DNA of 64,000 nucleotides from Agromyces hippuratus (GTDB lineage: Bacteria; Actinomycetota; Actinomycetes; Actinomycetales; Microbacteriaceae): NCBI RefSeq assembly GCF_013410355.1, contig NZ_JACCFI010000001.1, positions 2,604,001 to 2,668,000 on the forward strand, written 5' to 3'. Of the stretch, positions 1 to 8,262 are shown one piece after another (position 1 is the stretch's first letter; every line of letters begins with the position of its first letter). The notes below the pieces were generated by a model that saw only the letters and a program-made list of their open reading frames with translations, had not been told where the DNA came from and ran no database searches. The position numbers and the translations under genes were made by a program.

Positions 1-912
1 CGTGCCGCCGATGTAGACGACCCACCGCGGGTCGGCCTCCTCGCCGTAGCGCTCCACCCGGATCTGCGCGTCGGCGGCGGAGGTCGGGATGCGGTCGACG
101 AGGTCGGCGATGCCGGAGGGGGCGGAGACCGGGGCGTCGAGCGGCTGACCGTCGGCGCGGGCCGTCGGGCCGCCGGTACGCTGATCTGCCCGCCCGTCTC
201 GGCGTTCTCGCTTCACCCCCACCGGCCCGTCGACGAGCACCCGGCTGCCGAACGCGGCACCGAACAGCCCTGCCCCACCGAGGAGCAGCGATGCGGCTTC
301 GGGCGCCCGGATCTCGGCGCCCGCGCCGAGAGCGAGTCCATGCGGCACGTGGAGCCCGCCGGCGACGAGTTCGTCGGCCGAGTCCGCTGCGGTGCGGACT
401 GCACGTACGAACGCCGGGTCGGAGAGCATGCCCTTCTGTGCGGCGAGCCACGTCTCGAGCGGTGCGTGGACGCCGAGTGCCCTCGCGCCGGCGATCGAGC
501 CGGCCAGCACACCACCGGCGATCACGGTCGAGGGGAGCGTCGCCACGCCGCCCAGGAACCATGCCAGCGAGCTGCCGGCGACTCGCCAGAGCGCCTCGAC
601 GACTCCTTCGGTCACGCCGTAGCGCTCGGCGCTCTCGATCAACGCATGGCGCAGCCGCCCGGCGGACTCCGTGGCCTCGTGCAGTCGCGCCCGGGCGTTC
701 GCGATGCCCCACGTCGGTGAGGAGAGGTCGTAGGAACCGGCCGACGGTTCCGCGAGGTCGAGTTGGAGGAGGCCGCTGCTGATGACCCGGGCGCGTTCGC
801 GCCACTCCGCCACCACCGATTCGGTGGCGCCGAGACGGGAGGCGTCGGCGAACAGCTCGTCGGTCGCGACGGAGGTCGATCCGCCGCCGCTGAGCGTCAG
901 CGAGTCGTCCAC
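1..912 (-). CDS. Large protein, partial (runs off left edge), possible ESX-linked hydrolase
   Basis: The reading frame stays open for 304 codons from a GTG at 912 to the window edge, and its composition is protein-like (few Arg), unlike the other frames. Residues 1-110 are helical and charged, residues 111-142 form a hydrophobic Gly/Ala/Val stretch, and the last visible residues read WVVYIGGT, a beta-strand-like start of a further domain. The GTG overlaps the end of the upstream gene by 16 bases, so both are cotranslated. I recall actinobacterial proteins of this layout (helical ESX-like region, then an alpha/beta-hydrolase-type domain), but the catalytic part lies outside the window, so the function is inferred only. 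Confidence 0.7.
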   Translation of the reverse strand, partial: MDDSLTLSGGGSTSVATDELFADASRLGATESVVAEWRERARVISSGLLQLDLAEPSAGSYDLSSPTWGIANARARLHEATESAGRLRHALIESAERYGVTEGVVEALWRVAGSSLAWFLGGVATLPSTVIAGGVLAGSIAGARALGVHAPLETWLAAQKGMLSDPAFVRAVRTAADSADELVAGGLHVPHGLALGAGAEIRAPEAASLLLGGAGLFGAAFGSRVLVDGPVGVKRERRDGRADQRTGGPTARADGQPLDAPVSAPSGIADLVDRIPTSAADAQIRVERYGEEADPRWVVYIGGT

Positions 913-1262
913 GATGCATCGCTTCGCGTGATCTGCACGTGCTGGGCGCCCAACGCGGCGCGTTGCAGGTCGAGTTGGTGCTCCATGCGCCGGATGCGGT
1001 CGACGAGCGCGCTCTCGGCGTCGACGAGCCCGTCACGGGCCGCGAGCACCCGGGCGCGGAGATCGTCGAGACCTCGGACGTACCCTTCGGCCGCGGACGA
1101 TCGCCAGGCGCCGGTGGACGGCGGCACCAGCCGGTGCACGGACTCGTTCACCTCGGCGAGCAGCGACCGGAGCATGAGGAGGTATGCGCCGGCGTCGTCG
1201 ATGCGCTCCCGACTGACAGCGGTGCCCTTCAGGGGGAGCGCGTACGGATCGGAATCGAGCAT
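897..1262 (-). CDS. Small helical protein, WXG100-like
   Basis: A 121-residue protein predicted to be almost wholly alpha-helical: two long amphipathic segments (about 18-47 and 58-105) separated by a turn holding W53-R-S. This is the size and fold plan of WXG100/ESAT-6 proteins, but the third turn residue is Ser rather than Gly, so the assignment is by architecture only. It starts at ATG 1262 and overlaps the GTG start of the large downstream gene by 16 bases, suggesting a two-gene unit in which the small protein pairs with or assists the larger one. Longer in-frame starts exist but give arginine-rich, non-protein-like sequence. Confidence 0.6.
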   Translation of the reverse strand: MLDSDPYALPLKGTAVSRERIDDAGAYLLMLRSLLAEVNESVHRLVPPSTGAWRSSAAEGYVRGLDDLRARVLAARDGLVDAESALVDRIRRMEHQLDLQRAALGAQHVQITRSDASWTTR

Positions 1263-1360
1263 GCGACGAGTGTCATCGAACCCCGCACCCGATCCGGTCG
1301 GCGGCGGCCAGGCGGTGGGCCCGGCGCCGGAGCCGTGCCTGTGCAGGACGAGTGCCCGAC

Positions 1361-2260
1361 TCAGTCGACGAGCACCGCGTCGAGCGCGTGCACGCCGACC
1401 CGACCGAGGCGACCTCCGGTGCCGATCGTGTCGACGATCGCGCTGCCGAGCACGAGCGCCCATCCACGGGCACGGTCCCACATCGCGGCATCCGTCGCCC
1501 GAAGCCGGTCGACCTCGGCGCGGAAGACCGCCCGTGCCGGGGCATCGAACGTGAGCCACGCCGTGGCGAGATCGCAGGCCGGGTCGCCGGCGCACACGTC
1601 GCCGAAGTCGACGACCGCGGCTAGGTCACCGGATGCCGCGAGCACGAGGTTCGCCGGGTGCAGGTCGCCGTGCAGCCACGACGGCGGGCCCGACCATTCC
1701 GCCGCGGCCAGTCCACGGTTCCAGATGGCGCGGAGCGCCTCGATTTCTTCGGGTTCCGCTGCGAGTCCGCGCTCGAACCTTCCCTGCACGACCTCGTCGC
1801 GCCCGGCGAGCGGCACCCCGCGATAGGGGTTGACCGGGGCGTCTGCAGGCGCAAGGACGCCGAGTTCCGCGACGAACGCCGCCAGTGACGTCGCAGCGGC
1901 GGCACGCGCCGAGGGCGCGACCTCGGCAGCACTCACGCCGTCGAACCACGGCAGGATGCTCCACGGGAAGTCGAACCCGAGCTCGGGGGCCGGGCGACCG
2001 ACCCGCACGGGAGCGGGCACCGGAATCGCGACGCGGCGGGAGATCCCGGGCAGCCAGCGCTGCTCGTGCAGCACCAGGTCGGCGGCGATCGTGCGCCGCG
2101 GCAACCGCACCAGGTGGTGCTCGCCGAGGCGGAACATCACGTTGTCCCACCCGTTCGCGAGCAGCTCGATCGGCGCAGCGAGGTCGGGGTGCTGCGCCGC
2201 CACGAGCTGTCGGGCGAGCGCCTCGTCGACGAGGATGTCGGGCTCGGGGGCATCCGTCAT
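1361..2260 (-). CDS. Aminoglycoside phosphotransferase (APH)-family kinase
   Basis: A 299-residue protein of the APH/choline-kinase fold. Visible motifs: an N-lobe with NGWDNVMFRLG (36-46), the catalytic loop HGDLHPAN at 197-204 and the metal-binding DFGD at 218-221. Such enzymes transfer the gamma-phosphate of ATP to a hydroxyl of a small molecule; the substrate cannot be told from sequence, and most chromosomal members are not resistance enzymes. It starts at ATG 2260; reading further upstream gives arginine-rich sequence antisense to the phosphatase gene. It diverges from the tyrosine phosphatase gene with under 100 bases between them. Confidence 0.85.
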   Translation of the reverse strand: MTDAPEPDILVDEALARQLVAAQHPDLAAPIELLANGWDNVMFRLGEHHLVRLPRRTIAADLVLHEQRWLPGISRRVAIPVPAPVRVGRPAPELGFDFPWSILPWFDGVSAAEVAPSARAAAATSLAAFVAELGVLAPADAPVNPYRGVPLAGRDEVVQGRFERGLAAEPEEIEALRAIWNRGLAAAEWSGPPSWLHGDLHPANLVLAASGDLAAVVDFGDVCAGDPACDLATAWLTFDAPARAVFRAEVDRLRATDAAMWDRARGWALVLGSAIVDTIGTGGRLGRVGVHALDAVLVD

Positions 2261-2356
2261 CACGCCGCTCCCGTCTGCTCGCCTCGCTCGACCGCCCAGC
2301 GTAGCGCCCCCGAATTGGTGCTGTGCGATGGCCGGATGTCGTCCACAATGGAACCC

Positions 2357-2884
2357 ATGACGCGAGCGGATTCCGCGGGGGACGACGCGCCGCCGTTCAG
2401 AGTGTCGTTCGTGTGCACGGGCAACATCTGTCGCTCTCCGATGGCGGAGGTCGTGTTGCGCGCGCACGCCGAACGCGCCGGACTCGGCGACCGGCTGGCC
2501 ATCGAGTCGGCGGCGACCGGCGACTGGCACGTCGGCGAGCCCGCCGACCGCCGCACGATCGACGCGCTCGACCGCGCCGGATACGACGGCCGTCACCATC
2601 GGGCGCGCCAGTTCGAGGCGACCGACTTCCCGCGGCTCGACCTCGTGGTTGCCTTCGATCGCGGGCAGGCGCGGATCCTGCGCAACTGGGCGCCCGGCGC
2701 AGCCGAGCAGGAGAAGGTGCGGATGCTGCTCGAGTTCGGGCCCGATTCGGCCGAGCTGCAGGACGTGCCCGACCCCTATTACTCCGACGAGCCGATGTTC
2801 GATCGAGTCCTTGAGATGATTGAACGGTCGACGTCGGCACTCTTCCGGCAACTCGCACCAGCACTCAGACAAGGAAACCGATGA
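2357..2884 (+). CDS. Low-molecular-weight protein-tyrosine phosphatase
   Basis: A 175-residue LMW-PTP. The CX5R P-loop is C20-TGNIC-R26 followed by S27, and the general-acid loop DPYY is present near residue 139. These enzymes hydrolyse phosphotyrosine, in actinobacteria often as regulators of polysaccharide synthesis or as secreted effectors; no signal peptide is visible here, so it is probably cytoplasmic. ATG 2357 is preferred over ATG 2348 because a CACAAT -10-like box ends 7 bases before it, as expected for a leaderless transcript. The stop codon overlaps the ATG of purB (ATGA), so the two genes are cotranscribed. Confidence 0.85.
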   Translation: MTRADSAGDDAPPFRVSFVCTGNICRSPMAEVVLRAHAERAGLGDRLAIESAATGDWHVGEPADRRTIDALDRAGYDGRHHRARQFEATDFPRLDLVVAFDRGQARILRNWAPGAAEQEKVRMLLEFGPDSAELQDVPDPYYSDEPMFDRVLEMIERSTSALFRQLAPALRQGNR

Positions 2885-4263
2885 CTTCGCTGCCTCCCCA
2901 GCCGCTCAGCCCCCTCGACGGTCGCTACCGCTCGGCGGTCGGAGAGCTCGGCGAGCACCTCTCAGAGGCCGGCCTCAACCGGGCGCGCGTACACGTCGAG
3001 GTCGAGTGGCTGATCGCCCAGACCGACCGCGGCTTCTTCGGCTCCTCGCCGCTCTCCGACCACCAGAAGGCGAGCCTGCGCCAGGTCGTCGCCGACTTCG
3101 GCCAGGCCGACATCGACGAGCTCGCCGGCCTCGAAGCCACCACCCGGCACGACGTCAAGGCCGTCGAGTACTACGTGCGCCGCCGCCTCAGCGACCTGGG
3201 GCTCGACGCAATCTCGGAGCTCACGCACTTCGCGTGCACGAGCGAAGACATCAACAACCTCTCCTACGCGATCACCGTGCGCGACGCGGTGCGCGACGTG
3301 TGGCTGCCGAAGTACCGCGGCGTCATCGAGACGCTCGAGACGCTCGCGCGCGAGCACCGCGACGCCTCGATGCTCTCGCGCACCCACGGCCAGCCGGCGA
3401 CGCCGTCGACCATGGGCAAGGAGCTCGCGGTCTTCGCGTACCGCCTGCGCCGCATCGAGCGCCAGATCGAGGCGACCGAGTACCTCGGCAAGTTCTCGGG
3501 TGCAACGGGCACCTTCTCGGCGCACGTCGTCGCCGCACCGGATGTCTCGTGGCCCGAGGTCTCGCGCGAGTTCGTCGAGTCGCTCGGCCTCACCTGGAAC
3601 CCGCTCACCACCCAGATCGAGTCGCACGACTGGCAGGCCGAGCTCTACGGCAAGGTCTCGCACGCCAACCGCGTGCTGCACAACCTCGCAACCGACATCT
3701 GGACCTACATCTCGCTCGGCATCTTCCGTCAGATCCCCGCGCCCGGCGCGACCGGCTCGTCGACGATGCCGCACAAGGTCAACCCGATCCGCTTCGAGAA
3801 CGCCGAGGCGAACCTCGAGCTCTCGAGCGCCCTGCTCGACTCGCTCGCCGCGACCCTCGTGACCTCGCGCATGCAGCGCGACCTCACCGACTCCAGCGCC
3901 CAGCGCAACATCGGCGTCGGCTTCGGGCACTCGATGCTCGCGCTCGACAACATCCAGCGCGGCCTCGGCGAGATCGACCTCGACCTCGTGGTGCTCGCGG
4001 CCGACCTCGACGGCAACTGGGAGGTGCTCGGCGAGGCGATCCAGACGGTCATCCGCGCCGAGGTCGTCGCCGGTCGCTCGACGATCGCCGACCCCTACGC
4101 GATGCTCAAGGAGCTCACCCGCGGCAAGCGGGTCGGTGCCGACGAGCTCGCGGAGTTCGTGAACGGGCTCGAGATCGGCGACGAGGCGAAGCAGCGCCTG
4201 CTCGCGCTCACGCCGCAGTCGTACACCGGCATCGCCTCGGAGCTCGTCGACCGGCTCGGCTGA
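2881..4263 (+). CDS. purB: Adenylosuccinate lyase
   Basis: A 460-residue member of the fumarase/aspartase superfamily that catalyses two steps of purine synthesis: SAICAR to AICAR plus fumarate, and adenylosuccinate to AMP plus fumarate. The family signature GSSTMPHKVNPI lies at about residues 290-301; SRTHGQPATP (about 166-175) supplies the catalytic histidine region. The N-terminus (PLSPLDGRY) and length match the E. coli-type PurB subfamily. The ATG overlaps the stop of the tyrosine phosphatase gene, and a GC-rich hairpin follows. Confidence 0.96.
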   Translation: MTSLPPQPLSPLDGRYRSAVGELGEHLSEAGLNRARVHVEVEWLIAQTDRGFFGSSPLSDHQKASLRQVVADFGQADIDELAGLEATTRHDVKAVEYYVRRRLSDLGLDAISELTHFACTSEDINNLSYAITVRDAVRDVWLPKYRGVIETLETLAREHRDASMLSRTHGQPATPSTMGKELAVFAYRLRRIERQIEATEYLGKFSGATGTFSAHVVAAPDVSWPEVSREFVESLGLTWNPLTTQIESHDWQAELYGKVSHANRVLHNLATDIWTYISLGIFRQIPAPGATGSSTMPHKVNPIRFENAEANLELSSALLDSLAATLVTSRMQRDLTDSSAQRNIGVGFGHSMLALDNIQRGLGEIDLDLVVLAADLDGNWEVLGEAIQTVIRAEVVAGRSTIADPYAMLKELTRGKRVGADELAEFVNGLEIGDEAKQRLLALTPQSYTGIASELVDRLG

Positions 4264-4271
4264 CGCCCGCG

Positions 4272-4302
4272 CCGCGGCATCCGCTTCGCTCGGGTGCCGC
4301 GG
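4272..4302. terminator. Hairpin between purB and the convergent membrane genes
   Basis: A 12-bp stem (CCGCGGCATCCG with CGGGTGCCGCGG, one G-T pair) closes a 7-base loop. It sits between the 3' ends of two convergent units and has no T-run, so it may act in both directions. Confidence 0.45.
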
Positions 4303-4318
4303 TCGCCGAGGGGGTCGT

Positions 4319-4645
4319 TCAGTGGCCGGCTGCGCCGGGTGCGGCAGGGCCGTCGGCCTCGTCGGGCTTCGCGGCATCCGGCGCGGTCGAGGCATCCGGC
4401 GCACTGCCGTCGATCTCGGCCGTCTCCTCGGCGTTCGGCTTGATCGCCATCGAGAGCAGCGCGAGCGTCATGAGCACGGCGATGAACGCGATGCCGGCGA
4501 CGATCAGGGCGAGCGTCAGATCGCGCGCGGTGATCAGCACGACGAGGCCAGTGAAGACGGCGGCGATCGCGGCGCCGCCGACGTACTCGATGGGGCGGAG
4601 CGTGTCGCGCCGGCTCGGCTTGTACTCACCGGGGGTGTTGGTCAC
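4319..4645 (-). CDS. Small membrane protein, two transmembrane helices
   Basis: A 108-residue protein of unknown function. A charged N-terminal 20 residues precede two hydrophobic helices (about 24-42 and 45-66), then an acidic, Ala/Pro/Asp-rich tail of about 40 residues that is probably disordered. The GTG start at 4645 overlaps the stop of the upstream HdeD-like gene (GTGA), so they form a translationally coupled pair. Both are likely to sit together in the cytoplasmic membrane. Confidence 0.7.
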   Translation of the reverse strand: MTNTPGEYKPSRRDTLRPIEYVGGAAIAAVFTGLVVLITARDLTLALIVAGIAFIAVLMTLALLSMAIKPNAEETAEIDGSAPDASTAPDAAKPDEADGPAAPGAAGH

Positions 4646-5229
4646 GAGGTCTGCTCCGTTCCTGGGGCGTCGGGCGCGGCATCCGCTGGGCTGGTGGCCC
4701 ATTTCAGCGAGAACCCGCCGATCACGAGGTACACGCCGAGGATGACGAGGTAGCCGCCGAGCAGGCCGACCGCGGTGACGGCGTCGAGCGGGATGACGAG
4801 GAACACGAGCGCGAGGATCGCGGTGAACGCGCCGGCGGCGATCCAGTCGCGCGCGGCCGGGGTGCGGCCGCGCGCGCGGAGGCCGGCGAAGAGTTCGAGG
4901 ACGCCGGTGATGGCGGCCCAGACGCTCACGAGGTAGAGCAGGAACGGCAGCCCCCCGGGCACGGTGAGGGCCAGCAGGCCGGCCGCGACGGTCACCACGG
5001 CGGCGATCACGAAGAACGAGCGGATGCCGCGCTCCTCGGTGAATCGCATCGACAGGGCGCCCGTGATGAGCCCCGACACGACGGCCCAGAGACCGAAGAC
5101 GAGCAGGCCGAACTCGGGCGAGTGGTTCTGCGAGAAGGTGATGACGGCGGCGGGCACGAGTGCCAGGATGCCGCGGGCGACCGGGACGACCCAGTACCGG
5201 GCACGCTCGGGAGCGGCTGCGATGGCCAC
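4642..5229 (-). CDS. HdeD/DUF308-family membrane protein
   Basis: A 195-residue integral membrane protein with about six helices arranged as repeated pairs (glycine-rich GLLVFGLWAVVSGLI and later YLVSVWAAITGVLELFAG), the hallmark of the HdeD/DUF308 family, first known from E. coli acid resistance; the role in actinobacteria is unknown. GTG 5229 is chosen because an AAGAGG Shine-Dalgarno lies at the right distance; an in-frame GTG at 5244 has none. It is coupled by a 4-base overlap to the small membrane gene downstream. Confidence 0.75.
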   Translation of the reverse strand: MAIAAAPERARYWVVPVARGILALVPAAVITFSQNHSPEFGLLVFGLWAVVSGLITGALSMRFTEERGIRSFFVIAAVVTVAAGLLALTVPGGLPFLLYLVSVWAAITGVLELFAGLRARGRTPAARDWIAAGAFTAILALVFLVIPLDAVTAVGLLGGYLVILGVYLVIGGFSLKWATSPADAAPDAPGTEQTS

Positions 5230-5267
5230 GACGACCTCTTTCACATCGGTTGGGGTACCGATCCATC

Positions 5268-6278
5268 CTACGTTGGCGGCGCGGGCGCCGAGTCCGGGGT
5301 CGATGCCTGGTCCCGGGCCGATGCCGCATCGTCGACGATCGCGTTCCGAGCGACGAGGGCGGCGCCGAGCCGGTGCAGCTCCTGCCGGAGCGACTCGGGC
5401 TCGACGACCTCGAGGTACTCGGCCCAGCCGGCGAGGCCGCGCGCGATGATGACGTCGGTCGGGGCGGTGACGGTGACGCGCGACCGCCCGGGGTCGAGCG
5501 GCGTCTCGGCGACGGCTCGCTGGCCGAACTGCGTGTGCAGCAGCGGCACGATGCCCGAGTCGACGATGATCGTCGCGGTCGCGGCGGTTCGCTGCCGGTC
5601 GACCGCGGCGGTAACGCGCTCCCAGACCTCTGCGAGATCGAGGTCGTCGGGGCGTTCGGCCGGTTCGCCGGTGCGCTCCGCGTCGAGCATCCGGTCGATG
5701 CGGTAGGTGCGCTCGGCTCCGTCGACCCCGCCGAGCAGGTACCAGTGCTCCTGCTTCTGCACGAGCCCCCATGGGTCGACCGTGCGTTCGGCCGGCTCGC
5801 GGTTCCACGCGGCATAGCGGATGCGGAGTCGCACGCGGTCGACGATCGCCGCTTCGAGCAGGGGCAGCAGCGCCGGACGCTCGCGCGCGGGCCGGCCCCA
5901 CTCGCCCGGGTCGATGACCACTGCCTCGGCCGCCGCCTCGGCGTCGGTGCGGAAGGTCTCGGGAAGGGCGCGCACCAGCTTGCGCAGCGCCGCCTTCGCC
6001 TCGGGCGCGACGGATGCCGCTGGCCCGACGAGCAGGAACAGGGCGCGCGCCTCGTTCGACGACAGGCCGCTCAGGTCGGTGCGGGCGCCGCCGAGGAGCT
6101 GCCACCCGCCGCCTCGGCCGGCCTGCGGGTACACGGGGATGCCGGCCGCCGACAGCGCCTCGAGGTCGCGGCGGGCGGTCGCGACCGAGACCTCGAGCTC
6201 CTCGGCGAGCTGCGCGGCGGTCACCCGACCCCGCGACTGCAGGGTGAGGAGCACTGCCACGAGGCGGTCTGCGCGCAT
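5268..6278 (-). CDS. WYL-domain transcriptional regulator (YafY/DeoR-type HTH)
   Basis: A 336-residue cytoplasmic regulator. Residues 1-60 form a winged helix-turn-helix (TAAQLAEELEVSVATARRDLEAL), and the central part holds the WYL domain with HWYLLGG and the family's YRIDRM segment; a WCX C-terminal extension follows. WYL proteins sense nucleic-acid or nucleotide ligands and activate or repress genes nearby. It is divergent from the VOC gene, with about 100 bases between the starts, making that gene a candidate target; this is inference. Confidence 0.88.
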   Translation of the reverse strand: MRADRLVAVLLTLQSRGRVTAAQLAEELEVSVATARRDLEALSAAGIPVYPQAGRGGGWQLLGGARTDLSGLSSNEARALFLLVGPAASVAPEAKAALRKLVRALPETFRTDAEAAAEAVVIDPGEWGRPARERPALLPLLEAAIVDRVRLRIRYAAWNREPAERTVDPWGLVQKQEHWYLLGGVDGAERTYRIDRMLDAERTGEPAERPDDLDLAEVWERVTAAVDRQRTAATATIIVDSGIVPLLHTQFGQRAVAETPLDPGRSRVTVTAPTDVIIARGLAGWAEYLEVVEPESLRQELHRLGAALVARNAIVDDAASARDQASTPDSAPAPPT

Positions 6279-6381
6279 GTCTCCATTCTTGCGAACAAAG
6301 TAGTCAACAGGTGAGCACTTCTGCGTTCGAGACTGGTCTCAGCACTTCGAAACCACACGCAGAACCGAAGGGAAGCAACTC

Positions 6382-6771
6382 ATGCTCAGGGGATTCGCCA
6401 CACTCAGCTACTACGCCGCCGACCTCGAGGCGGCGACCGCCTGGTACGCCGAGGTGCTCGGCATCGAGCCGTACTTCCGCCGGCCCGGCTACGTCGAGTT
6501 CCGCGTCGGCGACTTCCAGCACGAGCTCGGCATCATTGATGCGCAGTACCGCCCGACCGCTGCCGACGTGCCGGCGGGAGAAATCGTCTACTGGGCCGTC
6601 GACGACGTCGCGGCCGCCTACGAGCGCCTGCTCGAACTCGGCGCGACGAGCTACCAGCCGCTGATCGAGCGCGGCCCGGGCTTCACCACCGCGTCGGTCG
6701 TCGACCCGTTCGGCAACATCCTCGGCGTGATGTTCAACCAGCACTACCTCGACGTGCTCGCCGGGCGGTGA
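6382..6771 (+). CDS. VOC-superfamily (glyoxalase/bleomycin-resistance-like) protein
   Basis: A 129-residue single-domain VOC protein with two beta-alpha-beta-beta-beta modules (residues 1-55 and 65-125). The first module reads GFATLSYYAADLEAATAWY and the second ends in DPFGNILGVMFN, both typical. VOC proteins bind a metal and act as lyases, dioxygenases or drug-binding proteins; the ligand here is unknown. The start is supported by GAAGGGA upstream of ATG 6382. It faces away from the WYL regulator gene and ends at a strong hairpin. Confidence 0.85.
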   Translation: MLRGFATLSYYAADLEAATAWYAEVLGIEPYFRRPGYVEFRVGDFQHELGIIDAQYRPTAADVPAGEIVYWAVDDVAAAYERLLELGATSYQPLIERGPGFTTASVVDPFGNILGVMFNQHYLDVLAGR

Positions 6772-6780
6772 ACCGGTGCC

Positions 6781-6812
6781 GTCGGGCGGTGAGCGCAGGC
6801 TCACCGCCCGAC
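6781..6812. terminator. Bidirectional terminator hairpin
   Basis: A perfect 14-bp stem (GTCGGGCGGTGAGC) closing the tetraloop GCAG. It lies in the 45 bases between the convergent VOC and pntB genes and so can serve both. Confidence 0.75.
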
Positions 6813-6816
6813 CCGG

Positions 6817-8262
6817 TTACAGCGCCCGCAGGATGTCCTCCACCCGCGCCTTCGCGTCGCCGAAGAGCATCTGGGCGTTGTCGCGGTGGAAGAGCGGGTT
6901 CGCCACCCCGGCGTAGCCGGCCGACATCGAGCGCTTGAAGACGATGACGTCCGACGCCTCCCACACCCGAAGCACCGGCATTCCTGCGATCGGGCTGCCC
7001 GGGTCCTCGGCGGCCGACGGGTTGACCGTGTCGTTCGCCCCGATCACGAGCACGACCGACGTCTTCGCGAAGTCGTCGTTGATCTCGTCCATCTCCTCGA
7101 CGATGTCGTAGGGCACCTTCGCCTCGGCGAGCAGCACGTTCATGTGCCCCGGCAGGCGGCCGGCGACGGGGTGGATGCCGAATCGCACGTCGATGCCGCG
7201 CTCGCGCAGTCGGCTCGTGAGCTCGGCCACCGGGTACTGCGCCTGTGCGACGGCCATGCCGTAGCCCGGCGTGATGATCACCGACCCCGCGTCGCGCAGC
7301 AGCTCCGCGGCATCCGCTGCCGTGACCTCGCGGATCTCGCCCGCCTCCTCGCCGTCGCCCGACGACGTCGGCGCCGCGATGCCGAACCCGCCCGCGATCA
7401 CCGAGATGAACGAGCGATTCATGGCCTTGCACATGATGTAGGAGAGGTAGGCACCCGAGGAGCCGACGAGCGCGCCGGTGACGATGAGCAGGTCGTTGTT
7501 CAGCAGGAAGCCCGCCGCGGCCGCCGCCCAGCCGGAGTAGCTGTTGAGCATCGAGATGACGACCGGCATGTCGCCGCCGCCGATGGAGGCCACGAGGTGC
7601 CACCCGAGGGCGAGGGCGAGGGCCGTCACCACGACGAGCAGCCACAGCTCGGGGGTGATGACGTACCAGACGGTCAGCGCGACGAAGGCGACGAGCGCCC
7701 CGAGGTTGAGCACGTTCTTGCCGGGCAGCATGAGCGGTGCCGACGACATGCGGGCCGAGAGCTTCAGGAACGCCACGATCGAACCCGTGAAGGTGACGCC
7801 GCCGATGAAGACGCCGATGAACACCTCTGCGTGGTGGATGTCGAGCAGCGCCCCGCTCATGCCGCTGACCTCGAGGGCGCCGTTCCAGCCGACGAGCACG
7901 GCGGCGAGGCCGACGAAGCTGTGCAGCAGGGCGATGAGCTCGGGCATGCCCGTCATCGCGACGACACGGGCCCGCCAGAGGCCGATCGCGCCGCCGACGA
8001 GCACGGCGACGACGAGCAGGATGAGCCCGGTCGTCGTCTGCGGCGATCCCCAGGCTTCGGCGAACGTCGCGTACACCGTGGCGACGAGCGCGATGGTCAT
8101 TCCGGCGATGCCGTAGCCGACACCGGCTCTGGCGGTGTCGTGCCGGCTGAGCCCCGCGAGACTCATGATGAACAGCAGCGCCGCGACGATGTAGGCGGCT
8201 CCGGCGATCGAGGCGGGGGTGAGCAGGGTCGTGGCCTCTGCGGCGTTCACGAGATCAGCCAC
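6817..8262 (-). CDS. pntB: NAD(P)(+) transhydrogenase, beta subunit
   Basis: A 481-residue protein: residues 1 to about 270 hold the proton-channel membrane domain (dII) with many helices, and the C-terminal third is the NADP(H)-binding dIII domain (GYGMAVAQAQ, GANDTVNPSA, KRSMSAGYAG). Together with PntA it couples hydride transfer from NADH to NADP+ with proton entry, supplying NADPH. It starts with GTG 8262 inside the last codons of pntA (8-base overlap), so the subunits are cotranslated. Confidence 0.95.
   Translation of the reverse strand: MADLVNAAEATTLLTPASIAGAAYIVAALLFIMSLAGLSRHDTARAGVGYGIAGMTIALVATVYATFAEAWGSPQTTTGLILLVVAVLVGGAIGLWRARVVAMTGMPELIALLHSFVGLAAVLVGWNGALEVSGMSGALLDIHHAEVFIGVFIGGVTFTGSIVAFLKLSARMSSAPLMLPGKNVLNLGALVAFVALTVWYVITPELWLLVVVTALALALGWHLVASIGGGDMPVVISMLNSYSGWAAAAAGFLLNNDLLIVTGALVGSSGAYLSYIMCKAMNRSFISVIAGGFGIAAPTSSGDGEEAGEIREVTAADAAELLRDAGSVIITPGYGMAVAQAQYPVAELTSRLRERGIDVRFGIHPVAGRLPGHMNVLLAEAKVPYDIVEEMDEINDDFAKTSVVLVIGANDTVNPSAAEDPGSPIAGMPVLRVWEASDVIVFKRSMSAGYAGVANPLFHRDNAQMLFGDAKARVEDILRAL

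Noticed and set aside
2962..4404. 480-codon open frame antisense to purB
   Set aside because: Leu/Arg/Val/Asp repeats typical of a mirror frame; purB is unmistakable on the other strand.
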